A DNA stretch of 64,000 bases from Bacteroidales bacterium (GTDB taxonomy: Bacteria; Bacteroidota; Bacteroidia; Bacteroidales; UBA932). The stretch is from NCBI GenBank assembly GCA_023227835.1, contig JALOCI010000003.1, positions 1-64,000 on the forward strand, read 5' to 3'. Both the position numbers and the translations under genes were made by a program. Below, one piece after another: positions 53,745-63,070 of the stretch (the first letter of the stretch is position 1; each line of letters begins with the position of its first letter). The notes under the pieces are model-generated. The model did no database searches and was not told the DNA's origin. It saw nothing but the letters and a program-made list of their open reading frames with translations.

Positions 53745-54180
53745 TTTCCTGAAGGAATATCTTTAATTCACCCTCCGCAACAATGAGCCCTTCACACTCC
53801 ACTTTTGCAGACACGAGAGATATTCCCTGAAATTTTTGTATCTCGGTTATTGTTGTGTTCAATCGTTGCCCGACCATGGGTAATTTGTTAATCATCATTT
53901 TACTTACAGCGCCAATAAAACCTCTCGGAACAGGTTTGCCCTGAGCGTTAAAATCAACTCCAGCCGCAACAGCAGCAGATTGAGCTATATGTTCAATTAT
54001 ACCTGACTCAGAGAAGTGATTTCCATCATTAAGAAGATTCCCCTCTTTTAAAGTAAGAGCCGTGAATGAGGCTTTTTCCATCCTTCCGCAATAGCTGTCA
54101 ACCATAACGAAGGGAGCCCTTTGAGGAATGTACTCCAGGAGCTCGTCTCCCGATATCAAGGCTTTCTCAAATATTCCCAT
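53737..54180 (-). CDS. hotdog dehydratase subunit (ApeP-type)
   Basis: 147 residues. The YIPQRAPFVMVDSYCG start and GIIEHIAQSAAVAAGVDFNA segment match ApeP/FabA-like dehydratases. Glu63 stands where FabZ has its catalytic Glu. A His is present at 55, but its spacing to the Glu is 8 residues, not the usual 14, so it may not be equivalent. Together with the protein encoded at 47269-47643 it could form a shared active site. Confidence 0.83.
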   Translation of the reverse strand: MGIFEKALISGDELLEYIPQRAPFVMVDSYCGRMEKASFTALTLKEGNLLNDGNHFSESGIIEHIAQSAAVAAGVDFNAQGKPVPRGFIGAVSKMMINKLPMVGQRLNTTITEIQKFQGISLVSAKVECEGLIVAEGELKIFLQENE

Positions 54181-55520
54181 ATCAACCCCTTTTTCTTTTT
54201 GGTAGTTCTCATATAATCTAACTGGCCGAAAAGCGGATCATCAGGAAAAATCCATGCTTTTCCGGTCTGATCTGCCAATTTCCGGCACAACTCCAGGTCA
54301 AATCCTTGCTCAATATAGTATGTCGGTTCCAGAAGAGTGTCACTCTCCGAAACCGTCCCCTTATCTATTGCAATTCTGTGCAATGGCGTACCGGGATATA
54401 TCCTCATACCAATATATGGAAAAAATACTGAAAAGCGAATTTTTTTGGAGTTCTCCATCGTCTCTCTCAATGTACGTTCACTCTCGCCCAAACCACCCAA
54501 AATCAGAAAATGAGCATAAAAAATATTATGTTTCAGACACCTTTCTGAATTTAGCAATACATCCTCAAAAGAGAAATTTTTACCATACCTGTGCATCTGT
54601 TCAGTGCAGAGGGACTCTGTTCCGAACTCTATATGCTTCAATCCAGATTGTTTAAACAGCTCCAGCAGTTCATCGGTAAGATTGTGCGGAGAGAAGTATG
54701 CTCCCCAGTTTATCTTAACGCCGCTTTTAATAATCTTTTCAGCTAACTCTACATTGTAACTGTTTTGTATATTGAAAACAGAATCAGTAAAAAAAACATA
54801 ATTGATACCTTTATCCCTGTTTAATCTGGCTAGAGTATCAACTATAAGATCTGTATCCAGGGTTCTTACTTTTCTTCCGTCTATTATCGGATATGAACAG
54901 TATATACAGTTGTAACAACACCCTCTTTTTGTCTGGATGTTCAACATACCGCTATGCTCCCAGTAGAAATCAGCAAGAGCGTCATCAAAACCAAGTTCCA
55001 GTGACTTGAGATAGTTCGAGTGTCCTTTTATCTCTCCCTTTCTGCAATTTCCCTTAATAAGGCCCTCAATTCCATCGGCATCCTCATCTCTGTCCAGCCT
55101 ATCCAACAGCAATCTGAGGCTCTCCTCTCCTTCTCCTGTTATTCCGTAATCCGGTTTAAGAATTGACATCAGAACTTCCGGAAATATTGAGAAACCGGCA
55201 CCTCCGAGAATTATTACTGAATCCGAATTTTCCCTTATACAGTCTACAATCTCCTTGTATCCGGGGATAAAACTTGTCCTGTCCAAAGAGTTAGCGCCAT
55301 CAATATTTCTGAGAGAAACCCCGACATAATCGAATTTATCTTTTTTTATCAAATCAGACAAGCCGCTTATAGTTAACAGATTCATATCCGCCATAGATAT
55401 CTCAAGTTCCGGCATATGCCTTGAAAGATATGTATGTAAATAGGATATACCTATCGGATAGACCGGGTACGGATCTGCCAGTCTGTTCGCAGAGACCAAT
55501 AAAAACTTCCTACCTTTCAT
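54156..55520 (-). CDS. B12-binding-domain radical SAM protein
   Basis: 454 residues. An N-terminal cobalamin-type Rossmann domain (about 1-140, with YPIGISYLHTYLSR and VIILGGAGFSIFP) precedes the radical SAM core with C201-x3-C205-x2-C208 (KRGCCYNCIYCSY). The DxHxxG cobalamin motif is not obvious. Members in lipid and pigment clusters are proposed to methylate or rearrange unactivated carbons. I use ATG 55520; an upstream TTG is poorer. Confidence 0.87.
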   Translation of the reverse strand: MKGRKFLLVSANRLADPYPVYPIGISYLHTYLSRHMPELEISMADMNLLTISGLSDLIKKDKFDYVGVSLRNIDGANSLDRTSFIPGYKEIVDCIRENSDSVIILGGAGFSIFPEVLMSILKPDYGITGEGEESLRLLLDRLDRDEDADGIEGLIKGNCRKGEIKGHSNYLKSLELGFDDALADFYWEHSGMLNIQTKRGCCYNCIYCSYPIIDGRKVRTLDTDLIVDTLARLNRDKGINYVFFTDSVFNIQNSYNVELAEKIIKSGVKINWGAYFSPHNLTDELLELFKQSGLKHIEFGTESLCTEQMHRYGKNFSFEDVLLNSERCLKHNIFYAHFLILGGLGESERTLRETMENSKKIRFSVFFPYIGMRIYPGTPLHRIAIDKGTVSESDTLLEPTYYIEQGFDLELCRKLADQTGKAWIFPDDPLFGQLDYMRTTKKKKGLIWEYLRKP

Positions 55521-56421
55521 ATTTCCAAAAATCAAAATAGTTATACCACTGTTCCGGATACTCTCTTACCCTTTCCGAAAGAAGTGCGACATACTCCCCT
55601 AGAAGGAGTTTTTCCTTGTCCTTCTCTTTGCCTCCATTAGCATTCGTATAATCCGAAAGAATAAAATCGAACTTGTATCTTTTATATCCTGTATGCTCGG
55701 CAAAATAGAAAACGACCGGAGCGTTCATTCTTGCAGCAAGTACAAAGGGGCCTAATGGAAATGAAGCCGTTTTGCCCATAAATTCCAGATCATGATGCTT
55801 ATCGCTCCGGCTTAACCTGTCACCTTGTATAGATATATACTCACCCTTTGCCAAAGCATCCCTGATTTTGAAGATATATTCAAGCGAATCTCCCTCAATT
55901 GGGATTATCCCAAATGCATCTATACTTTTATTAACCTCAAGTATCTTTTTAATACTCTGATACTCCTTATCCATCATCAAGACATTCATTTTTTTGCCAT
56001 ACTTGCCAAAAAAAGGAGCACCAATCTCCCAGTTACCGAAATGGGCACCGATGATTATAACACCTTGATTGCTGTTTAAGACTCTCTTTACATCATCAGG
56101 TTCTTCAAAGTCAAATGTATACTCAGCATACTTTCCCTGATTGACGGCAACCTTATCAATCAAAGCCCTTCCAAGCGAGTAGAAGTTTTTGTATATTAAA
56201 ACCGATGATTTAAGATAACCCAGACGGAGTATCTTCCTTGAAAATTTCCAGATGGAGCGTGTCGCAGACGGTGCAAAAGGTATAAAATAGATAACAACAA
56301 AAGAGAGAAGAAAATAGGCGGTCCTAACTCCAAGACACTTTATAATATTTATAAAAATAAGGTATCCGAGTATGCCACCTCTTGATTTTCCGCTCCAGTT
56401 TCTTGTATCATTTTGAGCCAT
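55510..56421 (-). CDS. LpxL/HtrB-like acyltransferase
   Basis: 303 residues. The WSGKSRGGILGYLIFINIIK start and membrane anchor (about 18-50) are typical, and the active site is HFGNWE (His127, Glu132; HX4E). It transfers acyl chains from ACP to hydroxyl groups in the lipid A family. Within this cluster it is one candidate for joining the polyene to an acceptor. It overlaps the ACP gene by 14 bases. Confidence 0.88.
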   Translation of the reverse strand: MAQNDTRNWSGKSRGGILGYLIFINIIKCLGVRTAYFLLSFVVIYFIPFAPSATRSIWKFSRKILRLGYLKSSVLIYKNFYSLGRALIDKVAVNQGKYAEYTFDFEEPDDVKRVLNSNQGVIIIGAHFGNWEIGAPFFGKYGKKMNVLMMDKEYQSIKKILEVNKSIDAFGIIPIEGDSLEYIFKIRDALAKGEYISIQGDRLSRSDKHHDLEFMGKTASFPLGPFVLAARMNAPVVFYFAEHTGYKRYKFDFILSDYTNANGGKEKDKEKLLLGEYVALLSERVREYPEQWYNYFDFWKYER

Positions 56422-56659
56422 CCATTCTGGAATTAATGAACTGATAAAAATCCATGAAGGTTTTTATCTCCGCAAAATCTTTCGCTTTGACAGTAAAACC
56501 GAAATTATGCTCTATAAGCACAACCATGTCAACAAGGTCGAGACTATCAAGGTCCAAAGTATCCATTAACATTGCATCAGGCTTGATTATAGCCGGATCT
56601 ACCTCAAATTCCTCTGCAAGGACTCTGTTTATTTTTTCAATAAGTTCAGGTTCTATCAT
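56408..56659 (-). CDS. acyl carrier protein (first of the flexirubin operon)
   Basis: 83 residues. The motif DTLDLDSLDLVDMVV places the phosphopantetheine serine at about 39. It lies in the polyketide section between ketosynthase and acyltransferase genes and probably carries the growing polyene. It is more acidic than the ACP at 31575-31832. Confidence 0.93.
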   Translation of the reverse strand: MIEPELIEKINRVLAEEFEVDPAIIKPDAMLMDTLDLDSLDLVDMVVLIEHNFGFTVKAKDFAEIKTFMDFYQFINSRMDGSK

Positions 56660-56664
56660 TTTCT

Positions 56665-57882
56665 CTATAACTTCTTAATAATTAATGTTGAGTTTGTTCC
56701 TCCAAAGCCGAATGAATTTGAGAGGCATGTATCGAAAGGCAATCTCACACATTGATTGTTTATATTCAACTTTGAAGAGGCCTCATCAGGTTTTTCAAAA
56801 TTTATAGTCGGGGCGATAAACGAGTTCTGCATCATAAGCACAGAATATATCACCTCACTTGCTCCGGCCATCCACATCTCATGACCTGTCATACTCTTTG
56901 TGGAACCCACATACGGTTTATAATCTCCGAATACTTCAGAAATTGCCATCGCCTCATTATAGTCTCCGACCGGTGTTGATGTTGCATGGGCATTGACATA
57001 TGTAATCTGATCCAAAGCAACGTCACTGTTATTAATGGCCATCAGAATGGATCTTTTCGGTCCGTCAACGTTAGGAACCGAGATGTGATCACCATTGGAT
57101 GAAAAACCATAGGATTTTATCTCGGCAAAAATAGGTGCTCCTCTTTTTACTGCAGAATCGTAACTCTCAAGAATCAAAGTTGCAGCCCCTCCGCTAGGTA
57201 CAAGACCATCCCTGTCAGCATCAAAAGGTCTTGAGGCCTCTTTCGGAGAAGTATTTTTCATGGAAAAAGCGCTTAACCCGTCAAAACTGCCTACTGCATA
57301 AGGATTGACCTCCTGGGCACCTCCGCAAACAATACAGTCCTGTAGTCCTGATTGAATCATCATGAATCCCATACCTATTGCATGAGAGCCACTTGCACAA
57401 GCTCCTGCTATTGTAAGATTTATACCTTTCAGTTTAAAAATCACAGACAGGTTCATTGTTACAGATGAGTTCATAGATTGAAAAACCGATCCGGAACCTA
57501 TCAAAGTGGTATTTTTCTTTTCCCTGAGTATGTCTACCCCCTCAATGACTGCAAGTGCGCTGCTGTCATTTCCGTATAGTATTCCGACCTCATTTTTGGC
57601 CAGAAAATCACTGTCGATTTTTGCCTGCTCCATTGCCCATGATGTCGCAAGATATGCATAGCCAGCCTCCTGAGACATACATAACCTCTTTCTTCTGTCC
57701 AGCATATTGCTTAGATTAGGCTCCGGCAGACTACCTGTCAGGAATGATCTGAACCCCATCTCCTCTCTCAAAGGATCTGCTATAATACCGGACCTGCCCG
57801 ACATGAGCGAGTCCCTAACTGTATCCAGATCTTGTCCGATGCAGGAATAAATTCCCATTCCCGTAATCACTACTCTCTTCAT
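56665..57882 (-). CDS. beta-ketoacyl-ACP synthase (ApeR-like, stand-alone)
   Basis: 405 residues with Cys162 in AGACASGSHAI, His299 in NAHATSTPVGD and His334 in MTGHEMWMAG, so the triad is complete. It may perform early condensations with the aromatic starter. An ATG at 57906 is also open but would overlap the fabG stop by 20 bases; the ATG at 57882 leaves four bases and gives the usual FabF start MKRVVITGMG. Confidence 0.9.
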   Translation of the reverse strand: MKRVVITGMGIYSCIGQDLDTVRDSLMSGRSGIIADPLREEMGFRSFLTGSLPEPNLSNMLDRRKRLCMSQEAGYAYLATSWAMEQAKIDSDFLAKNEVGILYGNDSSALAVIEGVDILREKKNTTLIGSGSVFQSMNSSVTMNLSVIFKLKGINLTIAGACASGSHAIGMGFMMIQSGLQDCIVCGGAQEVNPYAVGSFDGLSAFSMKNTSPKEASRPFDADRDGLVPSGGAATLILESYDSAVKRGAPIFAEIKSYGFSSNGDHISVPNVDGPKRSILMAINNSDVALDQITYVNAHATSTPVGDYNEAMAISEVFGDYKPYVGSTKSMTGHEMWMAGASEVIYSVLMMQNSFIAPTINFEKPDEASSKLNINNQCVRLPFDTCLSNSFGFGGTNSTLIIKKL

Positions 57883-57886
57883 ATTT

Positions 57887-58615
57887 CTATGTATAAAGTC
57901 CTCCATTAATAGAAATAACCTCTCCGGTAATATACGAGGAATCCCCTGATGCCAAGAATCCGACTAAAGATGCCACCTCTTCGGGAGTCCCGAATCTCCC
58001 GGCAGGAATTTGCTGCTTGAGACTCTCCTGATCAAGGTCCTTAGTCATATCTGTTTTTATAAAACCGGGGGCTACAGCATTCACCGTCACTCCCTTCTTG
58101 GCAACTTCCTGGGCAAGAGCCTTGGTTGCTGCTATAACTCCTCCTTTTGCAGCAGAGTAGTTTGTCTGACCTGGTAAACCCTTTATCCCGGACAATGACA
58201 CAATATTTATAACACGTCCAAATCTCTTGACAAGCATATCCTTTAACAATAATCTGGTTACATGGAACATCCCGTCCAAGGAGACACCGATCACTTTATG
58301 CCAGCTCTCAGGTTCCATCCATAGCATTAAATTGTCATCTCTTATACCGGCATTGTTCACAAGAACCTCAATATATCCGTCACTGTTCTCTTCCCTCCAT
58401 TTTTTAATAGCCTCAGCAACTTGCAAGTTGTCAGATACATCAAACCTGAGGAGAGAAGCCGATCCACCCATAGCAACAACGGACGCCTGAACTTCACATG
58501 CCTCTTTTTCACTACTGTTGTAATTAATGACGATTGAGTACCCTAATTCAGCAAGCTTCAGACATACAGCACGTCCGATTCCCTTACCTCCTCCGGTCAC
58601 CAATGCATACTTCAT
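57887..58615 (-). CDS. fabG: 3-oxoacyl-ACP reductase
   Basis: 242 residues of the short-chain dehydrogenase family. The cofactor loop GGGKGIG (8-14), the NNAG segment (87-90), and the catalytic Ser140, Tyr153 and Lys157 (VSLSGIKG...YSAAK) are intact. It reduces the ketone after each condensation, the ApeQ role. It lies one base from the ammonia-lyase gene. Confidence 0.93.
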   Translation of the reverse strand: MKYALVTGGGKGIGRAVCLKLAELGYSIVINYNSSEKEACEVQASVVAMGGSASLLRFDVSDNLQVAEAIKKWREENSDGYIEVLVNNAGIRDDNLMLWMEPESWHKVIGVSLDGMFHVTRLLLKDMLVKRFGRVINIVSLSGIKGLPGQTNYSAAKGGVIAATKALAQEVAKKGVTVNAVAPGFIKTDMTKDLDQESLKQQIPAGRFGTPEEVASLVGFLASGDSSYITGEVISINGGLYT

Positions 58616-58616
58616 C

Positions 58617-60137
58617 TCAGTTATTCTTTAAATAATTAACTATTGAGGCTATCTCCCCGTACTTAGGAGTATCATTTACAAAGATAGGGCAAAGATTTCT
58701 CATTTCTCCATACACCAGTTTACTCTCCTCTGAAAGATCATTATGAATTTTCAGAAAATCAACGGCTTGTAAAATAGAAATAAAAAGTATCGAGAGCACC
58801 TCAAACGAGTTATCAATAATTGTAGAAGCAATAAGGGCAGAGTTTGTCCCCATGCTTACAACGTCCTGATTATCGTTGTTATTGGGAATACTGTGTACAT
58901 ACATAGGGTTTGACAATGTCTGACACTCAGCAGTCGTGGAGGTAGCAGTGAATTGTGCCGCCTGCATTCCATAATTCAGGCCAAGGACACCCAGGTTCAC
59001 AAATGGAGGCAGAATACCATTTATCTTATCGTGATAGAGGTAATTCAGCTGTCTCTCAGCAAGCATTGTGAGTTTTGTTATGGCTATCTTGAGTTTATCC
59101 ATCTCAAAGCTTACATAATCTCCATGAAAGTTACCGCCATGATATATGTTACATGATTTGTAATCGACAATAGGATTATCATTAGCGCTATTAAGCTCGT
59201 TAAGAAGCACTTTAGCAGCATTGTCTATTTCATCTGATACCGGGCCCAATATCTGTGGTACACATCTAAGAGAATAATAACTCTGTACCTTTTCTTTAAA
59301 TACCGGAGCATTATTATTACCCGTGTACAACTCTGCCTCTCTTTTCTTAAACCTCCCGGATGTTGCCATCAGCCTTCTTAATTCTGAGGCAATAAATTGC
59401 TGTCCGTAATGAGGTTTAACCGAGTTTAGCTCCTCTGATACAAAATCATCATAAGATCCGGTTATCTCATTCATCATCAAGGATGACAGCAGAGACCATT
59501 TGAGAAGCTTCTTTGAGTAGTGAAGGTTGACAAGACCAATACCGGTCATCATACTTGTCCCGTTCGCAAGTGCAAGGCCTTCCCGAACATGTATTCTCAA
59601 CGGTTTCAGATTATATATCTCAAACACTTTTGCAGAGGCGACTGTCTCACCTTTATGATGAACCATTCCCTCTCCAATAAGAGTAAGTGCTATATGGGCC
59701 ATTTGCACTAAATCTCCACTTGCACCGACACTTCCATGAGCAGGAATTACCGGGTATATTTCAAGATTTATGAAACTTACCATAAGATCAACCAACTCCT
59801 TATGTACTCCTGAATAACCTTTCAGAAAGGCATTCAGTCTTGACAGCAGAGCAGCTCTGACATAAATATCAGGCAGATTCTTTCCAGACCCTGCAGAGTG
59901 GCTTCTAATTATGTTGTATTGAAGTTCATAAAGGCATTCATCATCAACCCGATACTGGGCCATAGGGCCGAAACCGGTATTTATGCCATAAATCACCTTA
60001 TCTTTACGGAAGGATTCAAGAAAATCATAACTCTTGTTTATTTCCTCATATACAGAGTTATCGATTTCTATTTTTTCCCCGTCAATTACAATTCTCCGGA
60101 CATCATCGAAAGAGATGTCCCCATTTATTCTCAACAC
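58617..60137 (-). CDS. tyrosine ammonia-lyase
   Basis: 506 residues of the aromatic amino acid lyase family. The Ala139-Ser140-Gly141 triad (VGASGDLVQ) forms the MIO electrophile, Tyr50 lies in YGINTGFG, and the specificity segment RSHSAG (with His80) agrees with Flavobacterium johnsoniae TAL, as I recall it. It deaminates tyrosine to 4-coumarate, the polyene starter. No in-frame ATG precedes; GTG at 60137 starts it, close to the predicted transcription start. First gene of the operon. Confidence 0.92.
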   Translation of the reverse strand: MLRINGDISFDDVRRIVIDGEKIEIDNSVYEEINKSYDFLESFRKDKVIYGINTGFGPMAQYRVDDECLYELQYNIIRSHSAGSGKNLPDIYVRAALLSRLNAFLKGYSGVHKELVDLMVSFINLEIYPVIPAHGSVGASGDLVQMAHIALTLIGEGMVHHKGETVASAKVFEIYNLKPLRIHVREGLALANGTSMMTGIGLVNLHYSKKLLKWSLLSSLMMNEITGSYDDFVSEELNSVKPHYGQQFIASELRRLMATSGRFKKREAELYTGNNNAPVFKEKVQSYYSLRCVPQILGPVSDEIDNAAKVLLNELNSANDNPIVDYKSCNIYHGGNFHGDYVSFEMDKLKIAITKLTMLAERQLNYLYHDKINGILPPFVNLGVLGLNYGMQAAQFTATSTTAECQTLSNPMYVHSIPNNNDNQDVVSMGTNSALIASTIIDNSFEVLSILFISILQAVDFLKIHNDLSEESKLVYGEMRNLCPIFVNDTPKYGEIASIVNYLKNN

Positions 60138-60161
60138 TTTAATCTGTTAGTATTAACCTAG

Positions 60162-60193
60162 CAAATATAGTCCATATTAGGAAAAATGCCAAA
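60162..60193 (-). promoter_or_regulatory. Bacteroidetes-type promoter of the flexirubin operon
   Basis: On the minus strand TTTG (60193-60190), a 20-base spacer, and TATATTTG (60169-60162), a full match to the consensus. The GTG start of the ammonia-lyase is 24 bases downstream. It is the only promoter-like site I see for the 28-gene operon. Confidence 0.8.
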
Positions 60194-60200
60194 TTTATAA

Positions 60201-60232
60201 TTTGTAACTTATTTCTATTTTGGGTTACTTTG
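60201..60232 (+). promoter_or_regulatory. Bacteroidetes-type promoter of the tldD operon
   Basis: TTTG at 60201-60204, a 20-base spacer, then TTACTTTG at 60225-60232, differing from TAnnTTTG at one base. The tldD ATG is 14 bases downstream. The -33 elements of the divergent pigment promoter lie only 7 bases away. Confidence 0.6.
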
Positions 60233-60246
60233 CATAAAAACAAGCG

Positions 60247-61671
60247 ATGACATCCATTCAGAGATCCTTACATCTTTTCGGCGTTACTACAGAAGAATTG
60301 AAAATATTAACAGATACGGCTCTTTCGAAAGGTGGTGAGTACTCAGACCTTTTTTTCGAACACTCAACGGTTGATGAACTGACACTAAGGGATGGAGAAG
60401 TTAACGGGGCCGGTTCGCATATAGATTATGGAATGGGGGTAAGAGTTATATCCGGAGATCAGACAGGATACGCCTATACCGAGATAACTACCATGAACGA
60501 GATGACAAATGCCGCTAAGGCTGCATCTATTATAGCTCTAGGAAACAAGAAAAGAATACCTGTCACCGATATAACACCTATGGATTTTAAAAATCACTAC
60601 CCTATTTTAAAATCATGGGAAGACTCGGATGTCACATCAAGGGCTCCATTCATAAAAGCCCTGAACGATAAAATATTCTCTTTGGATCACAGAGTTAACA
60701 AAGTTATTGCGAAACTTACCAACTCGACAACCAGCATACTTTTTTTCAACTCTCTGGGGACACTTTGTTCTGACGAAAGACCTATGGCAACACTGTCTGT
60801 CACTGTTATAATGCAAGACGGATCAAGGGTAGAGAACGGAAGTTCTTCAAGAAGTTATAGGATGGGTTCAGAATTTCTGACAGAAAACCTCATTGACGAA
60901 ATAGCGCAAGAGGCAGTTAACAGGACAGCCATACTTTTTGATGCAGGAGTTCCGGAAGGGGGAGAGATGTCGGTAGTAATGGGAGCCGGCGGTTCGGGCA
61001 TTCTTTTACATGAGGCGATCGGACATGCTTTTGAGGCCGATTTCAACAGACAAAATGTTTCCATTTTTTCTGACAAATTAGGAAAAAAAATATGCTCTTC
61101 TGAAATTTCCGTTGTTGATGACGGAACCGTTCAAGGGAACAGAGGAGCGGTTAATTTTGACGATGAGGGTGTAGCCGGACAGAAAACGTACATGGTTACC
61201 GACGGCTACCTTACTTCATACCTTCACGACAGGATAAGTGCCTCTTATTACAAAACGGCCTCTACAGGAAACGGTCGGAGAGAGTCATTCAGATATATGC
61301 CGCTTCCGAGAATGAGAGCTACTTATATGATTAATGGTAAAAGCAAGGAAGCTGATATCATATCGTCCGTAAAAAAGGGCATTTTCGTCGACAACTTTTC
61401 AAACGGGCAGGTTCAGATTGGCGCAGGGGACTTTACATTCTTTGTAAAATCGGGATACATGATTGAAAGCGGCAAATTAACAAAGCCGATAAAGGATATA
61501 AACATTATCGGCAACGGGCCTAAAGCTCTTGCCGATATAGTGGCTGTGGCAGACAACTCATATATTGACAATGGATCCTGGACATGCGGGAAAGAGCAGT
61601 ATTGCCCAGTCTCTTGCGGGATGCCTTCCGTCCTTATCAACAAACTTACAGTAGGAGGATTACAACAATGA
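60247..61671 (+). CDS. tldD: TldD metalloprotease subunit
   Basis: 474 residues of the TldD/PmbA family. Zinc ligands His255 and His260 with catalytic Glu256 are in LLHEAIGH, and a C-terminal CGKEQYCPVSCG segment carries further conserved Cys. TldD and TldE form a heterodimeric protease that cleaves unfolded peptides, as in microcin B17 maturation. Divergent from the pigment operon. ATGA overlap with tldE. Confidence 0.93.
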   Translation: MTSIQRSLHLFGVTTEELKILTDTALSKGGEYSDLFFEHSTVDELTLRDGEVNGAGSHIDYGMGVRVISGDQTGYAYTEITTMNEMTNAAKAASIIALGNKKRIPVTDITPMDFKNHYPILKSWEDSDVTSRAPFIKALNDKIFSLDHRVNKVIAKLTNSTTSILFFNSLGTLCSDERPMATLSVTVIMQDGSRVENGSSSRSYRMGSEFLTENLIDEIAQEAVNRTAILFDAGVPEGGEMSVVMGAGGSGILLHEAIGHAFEADFNRQNVSIFSDKLGKKICSSEISVVDDGTVQGNRGAVNFDDEGVAGQKTYMVTDGYLTSYLHDRISASYYKTASTGNGRRESFRYMPLPRMRATYMINGKSKEADIISSVKKGIFVDNFSNGQVQIGAGDFTFFVKSGYMIESGKLTKPIKDINIIGNGPKALADIVAVADNSYIDNGSWTCGKEQYCPVSCGMPSVLINKLTVGGLQQ

Positions 61672-63008
61672 AACAAGAGAATGAGAGTGAAACAATCCAT
61701 TTTGCCCTGAAAGCAGCTGAAAAACATGGCGCAGGTGCTGTCAGAATTACATACAACAAGACCAAACACAGCTCATATACATTCAGAAACGACAAACTGG
61801 ACAGATTGCAGCAGGCAACCGGATCTTCATTATTCCTACAACTATATGTTAATGGAAGATATGGCACTTTCTCCACAAACAGAATGGAGAGAACAGAACT
61901 TGAAAGGTTTATAGCTAAGAGCATTGAGACAACAAAATTACTTACCGAAGATAAACACAGATCCCTGCCGGATACATCTCTCTGTTATAAGGGAGGGGGA
62001 ACTGATCTTAAGCAATGTGACCCGGAGTTTTCCGAAATACCGTCTGAAAAAAAGATAGAAATTGCCAGAATGTGCAATGCCGAAATTCTTGGCAAAGACA
62101 AGAGATTACTTAATGTGAACAGCGAATACGGGGATTATGAAGATCACACACTGATTGTTGATTCACAGGGATTTTCCGGGACAACAAACCAGACAAACTA
62201 CACAGTCAGCACCGAATGTTCCGTTAAGGGAAAAGGCGATTCCAGACCGGAGGGATGGTGGTATGAGAGTTCTCTTTTCTTCAACGACCTAAAAACAGGC
62301 GGATGCGGGGAAAAAGCTCTTGAAAGGGCCATAAACAAGCTTGGGACCAGAAAAATCAAAAGCGGGAAGTATAATATGGTGGTTGAAAACACTATTTCCA
62401 GCAGACTGGTCTCTCCGATTATCAATGCCCTCAACGGCGCAAATATCCAGCAAAATAACTCTTTTCTCAACGGTAAACTCGGAGAGAGGGTTTTCTCTCC
62501 TCTAATGGAAATATATGATGAAGCCCACCTTCCCGGGGAATTCGGTTCCAGGTTATTCGATTCTGAGGGCATAGCGACTAAACCAGGCCCCATCATAGAT
62601 CAGGGAGTAATCAGCACTTACTTTATGAATTCATATTATTCGAAGAAAACAGGCATTCCTGTAACGGTAGAATCTCCATCCCTGCCTGTATGCTCAATTT
62701 CAGGACAAAGAGGTGTGTCAAACGAGAATAAGTTGGAACATATTCTGAGAAATACAGGAAAGGGTATCTTCGTAACCGGTTTTAACGGAGGTAACACAAA
62801 TAGTTCCACAGGGGATTTTTCATTTGGGATAGAGGGCTTCTACTTTGAGGATGGCTCTATTTTATATCCTGTTTCAGAGATGAATGTAACAGGAAACATA
62901 ATCTCCCTCTGGAATTCTGTTCGGGATATTGGAAATGACGCGAGAAAGGCAAGCAGGTGGCTAATACCAACACTATCATTTAATTCCGTAGATTTCAACG
63001 GATTTTAG
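61668..63008 (+). CDS. tldE: TldE/PmbA partner subunit
   Basis: 446 residues of the same family without the HExxxH motif, as in TldE, which forms the non-catalytic half of the protease chamber. I use the ATG at 61668 that overlaps the tldD stop, not the longer frame upstream, which is inside tldD. The C-terminal GDFSFGIEGFYFEDGSILYP segment and GNTNSSTGDF are typical. Confidence 0.92.
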   Translation: MKQENESETIHFALKAAEKHGAGAVRITYNKTKHSSYTFRNDKLDRLQQATGSSLFLQLYVNGRYGTFSTNRMERTELERFIAKSIETTKLLTEDKHRSLPDTSLCYKGGGTDLKQCDPEFSEIPSEKKIEIARMCNAEILGKDKRLLNVNSEYGDYEDHTLIVDSQGFSGTTNQTNYTVSTECSVKGKGDSRPEGWWYESSLFFNDLKTGGCGEKALERAINKLGTRKIKSGKYNMVVENTISSRLVSPIINALNGANIQQNNSFLNGKLGERVFSPLMEIYDEAHLPGEFGSRLFDSEGIATKPGPIIDQGVISTYFMNSYYSKKTGIPVTVESPSLPVCSISGQRGVSNENKLEHILRNTGKGIFVTGFNGGNTNSSTGDFSFGIEGFYFEDGSILYPVSEMNVTGNIISLWNSVRDIGNDARKASRWLIPTLSFNSVDFNGF

Positions 63009-63070
63009 CTAACTCCGGCCCATTTTAGCACAATTTTTGCATACAAAACAAACATTTAATTATACCACAG

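Noticed and set aside
61584..61667. Longer N-terminus for TldE
   Set aside because: It is a shadow of the tldD frame; the ATGA overlap gives the natural start.
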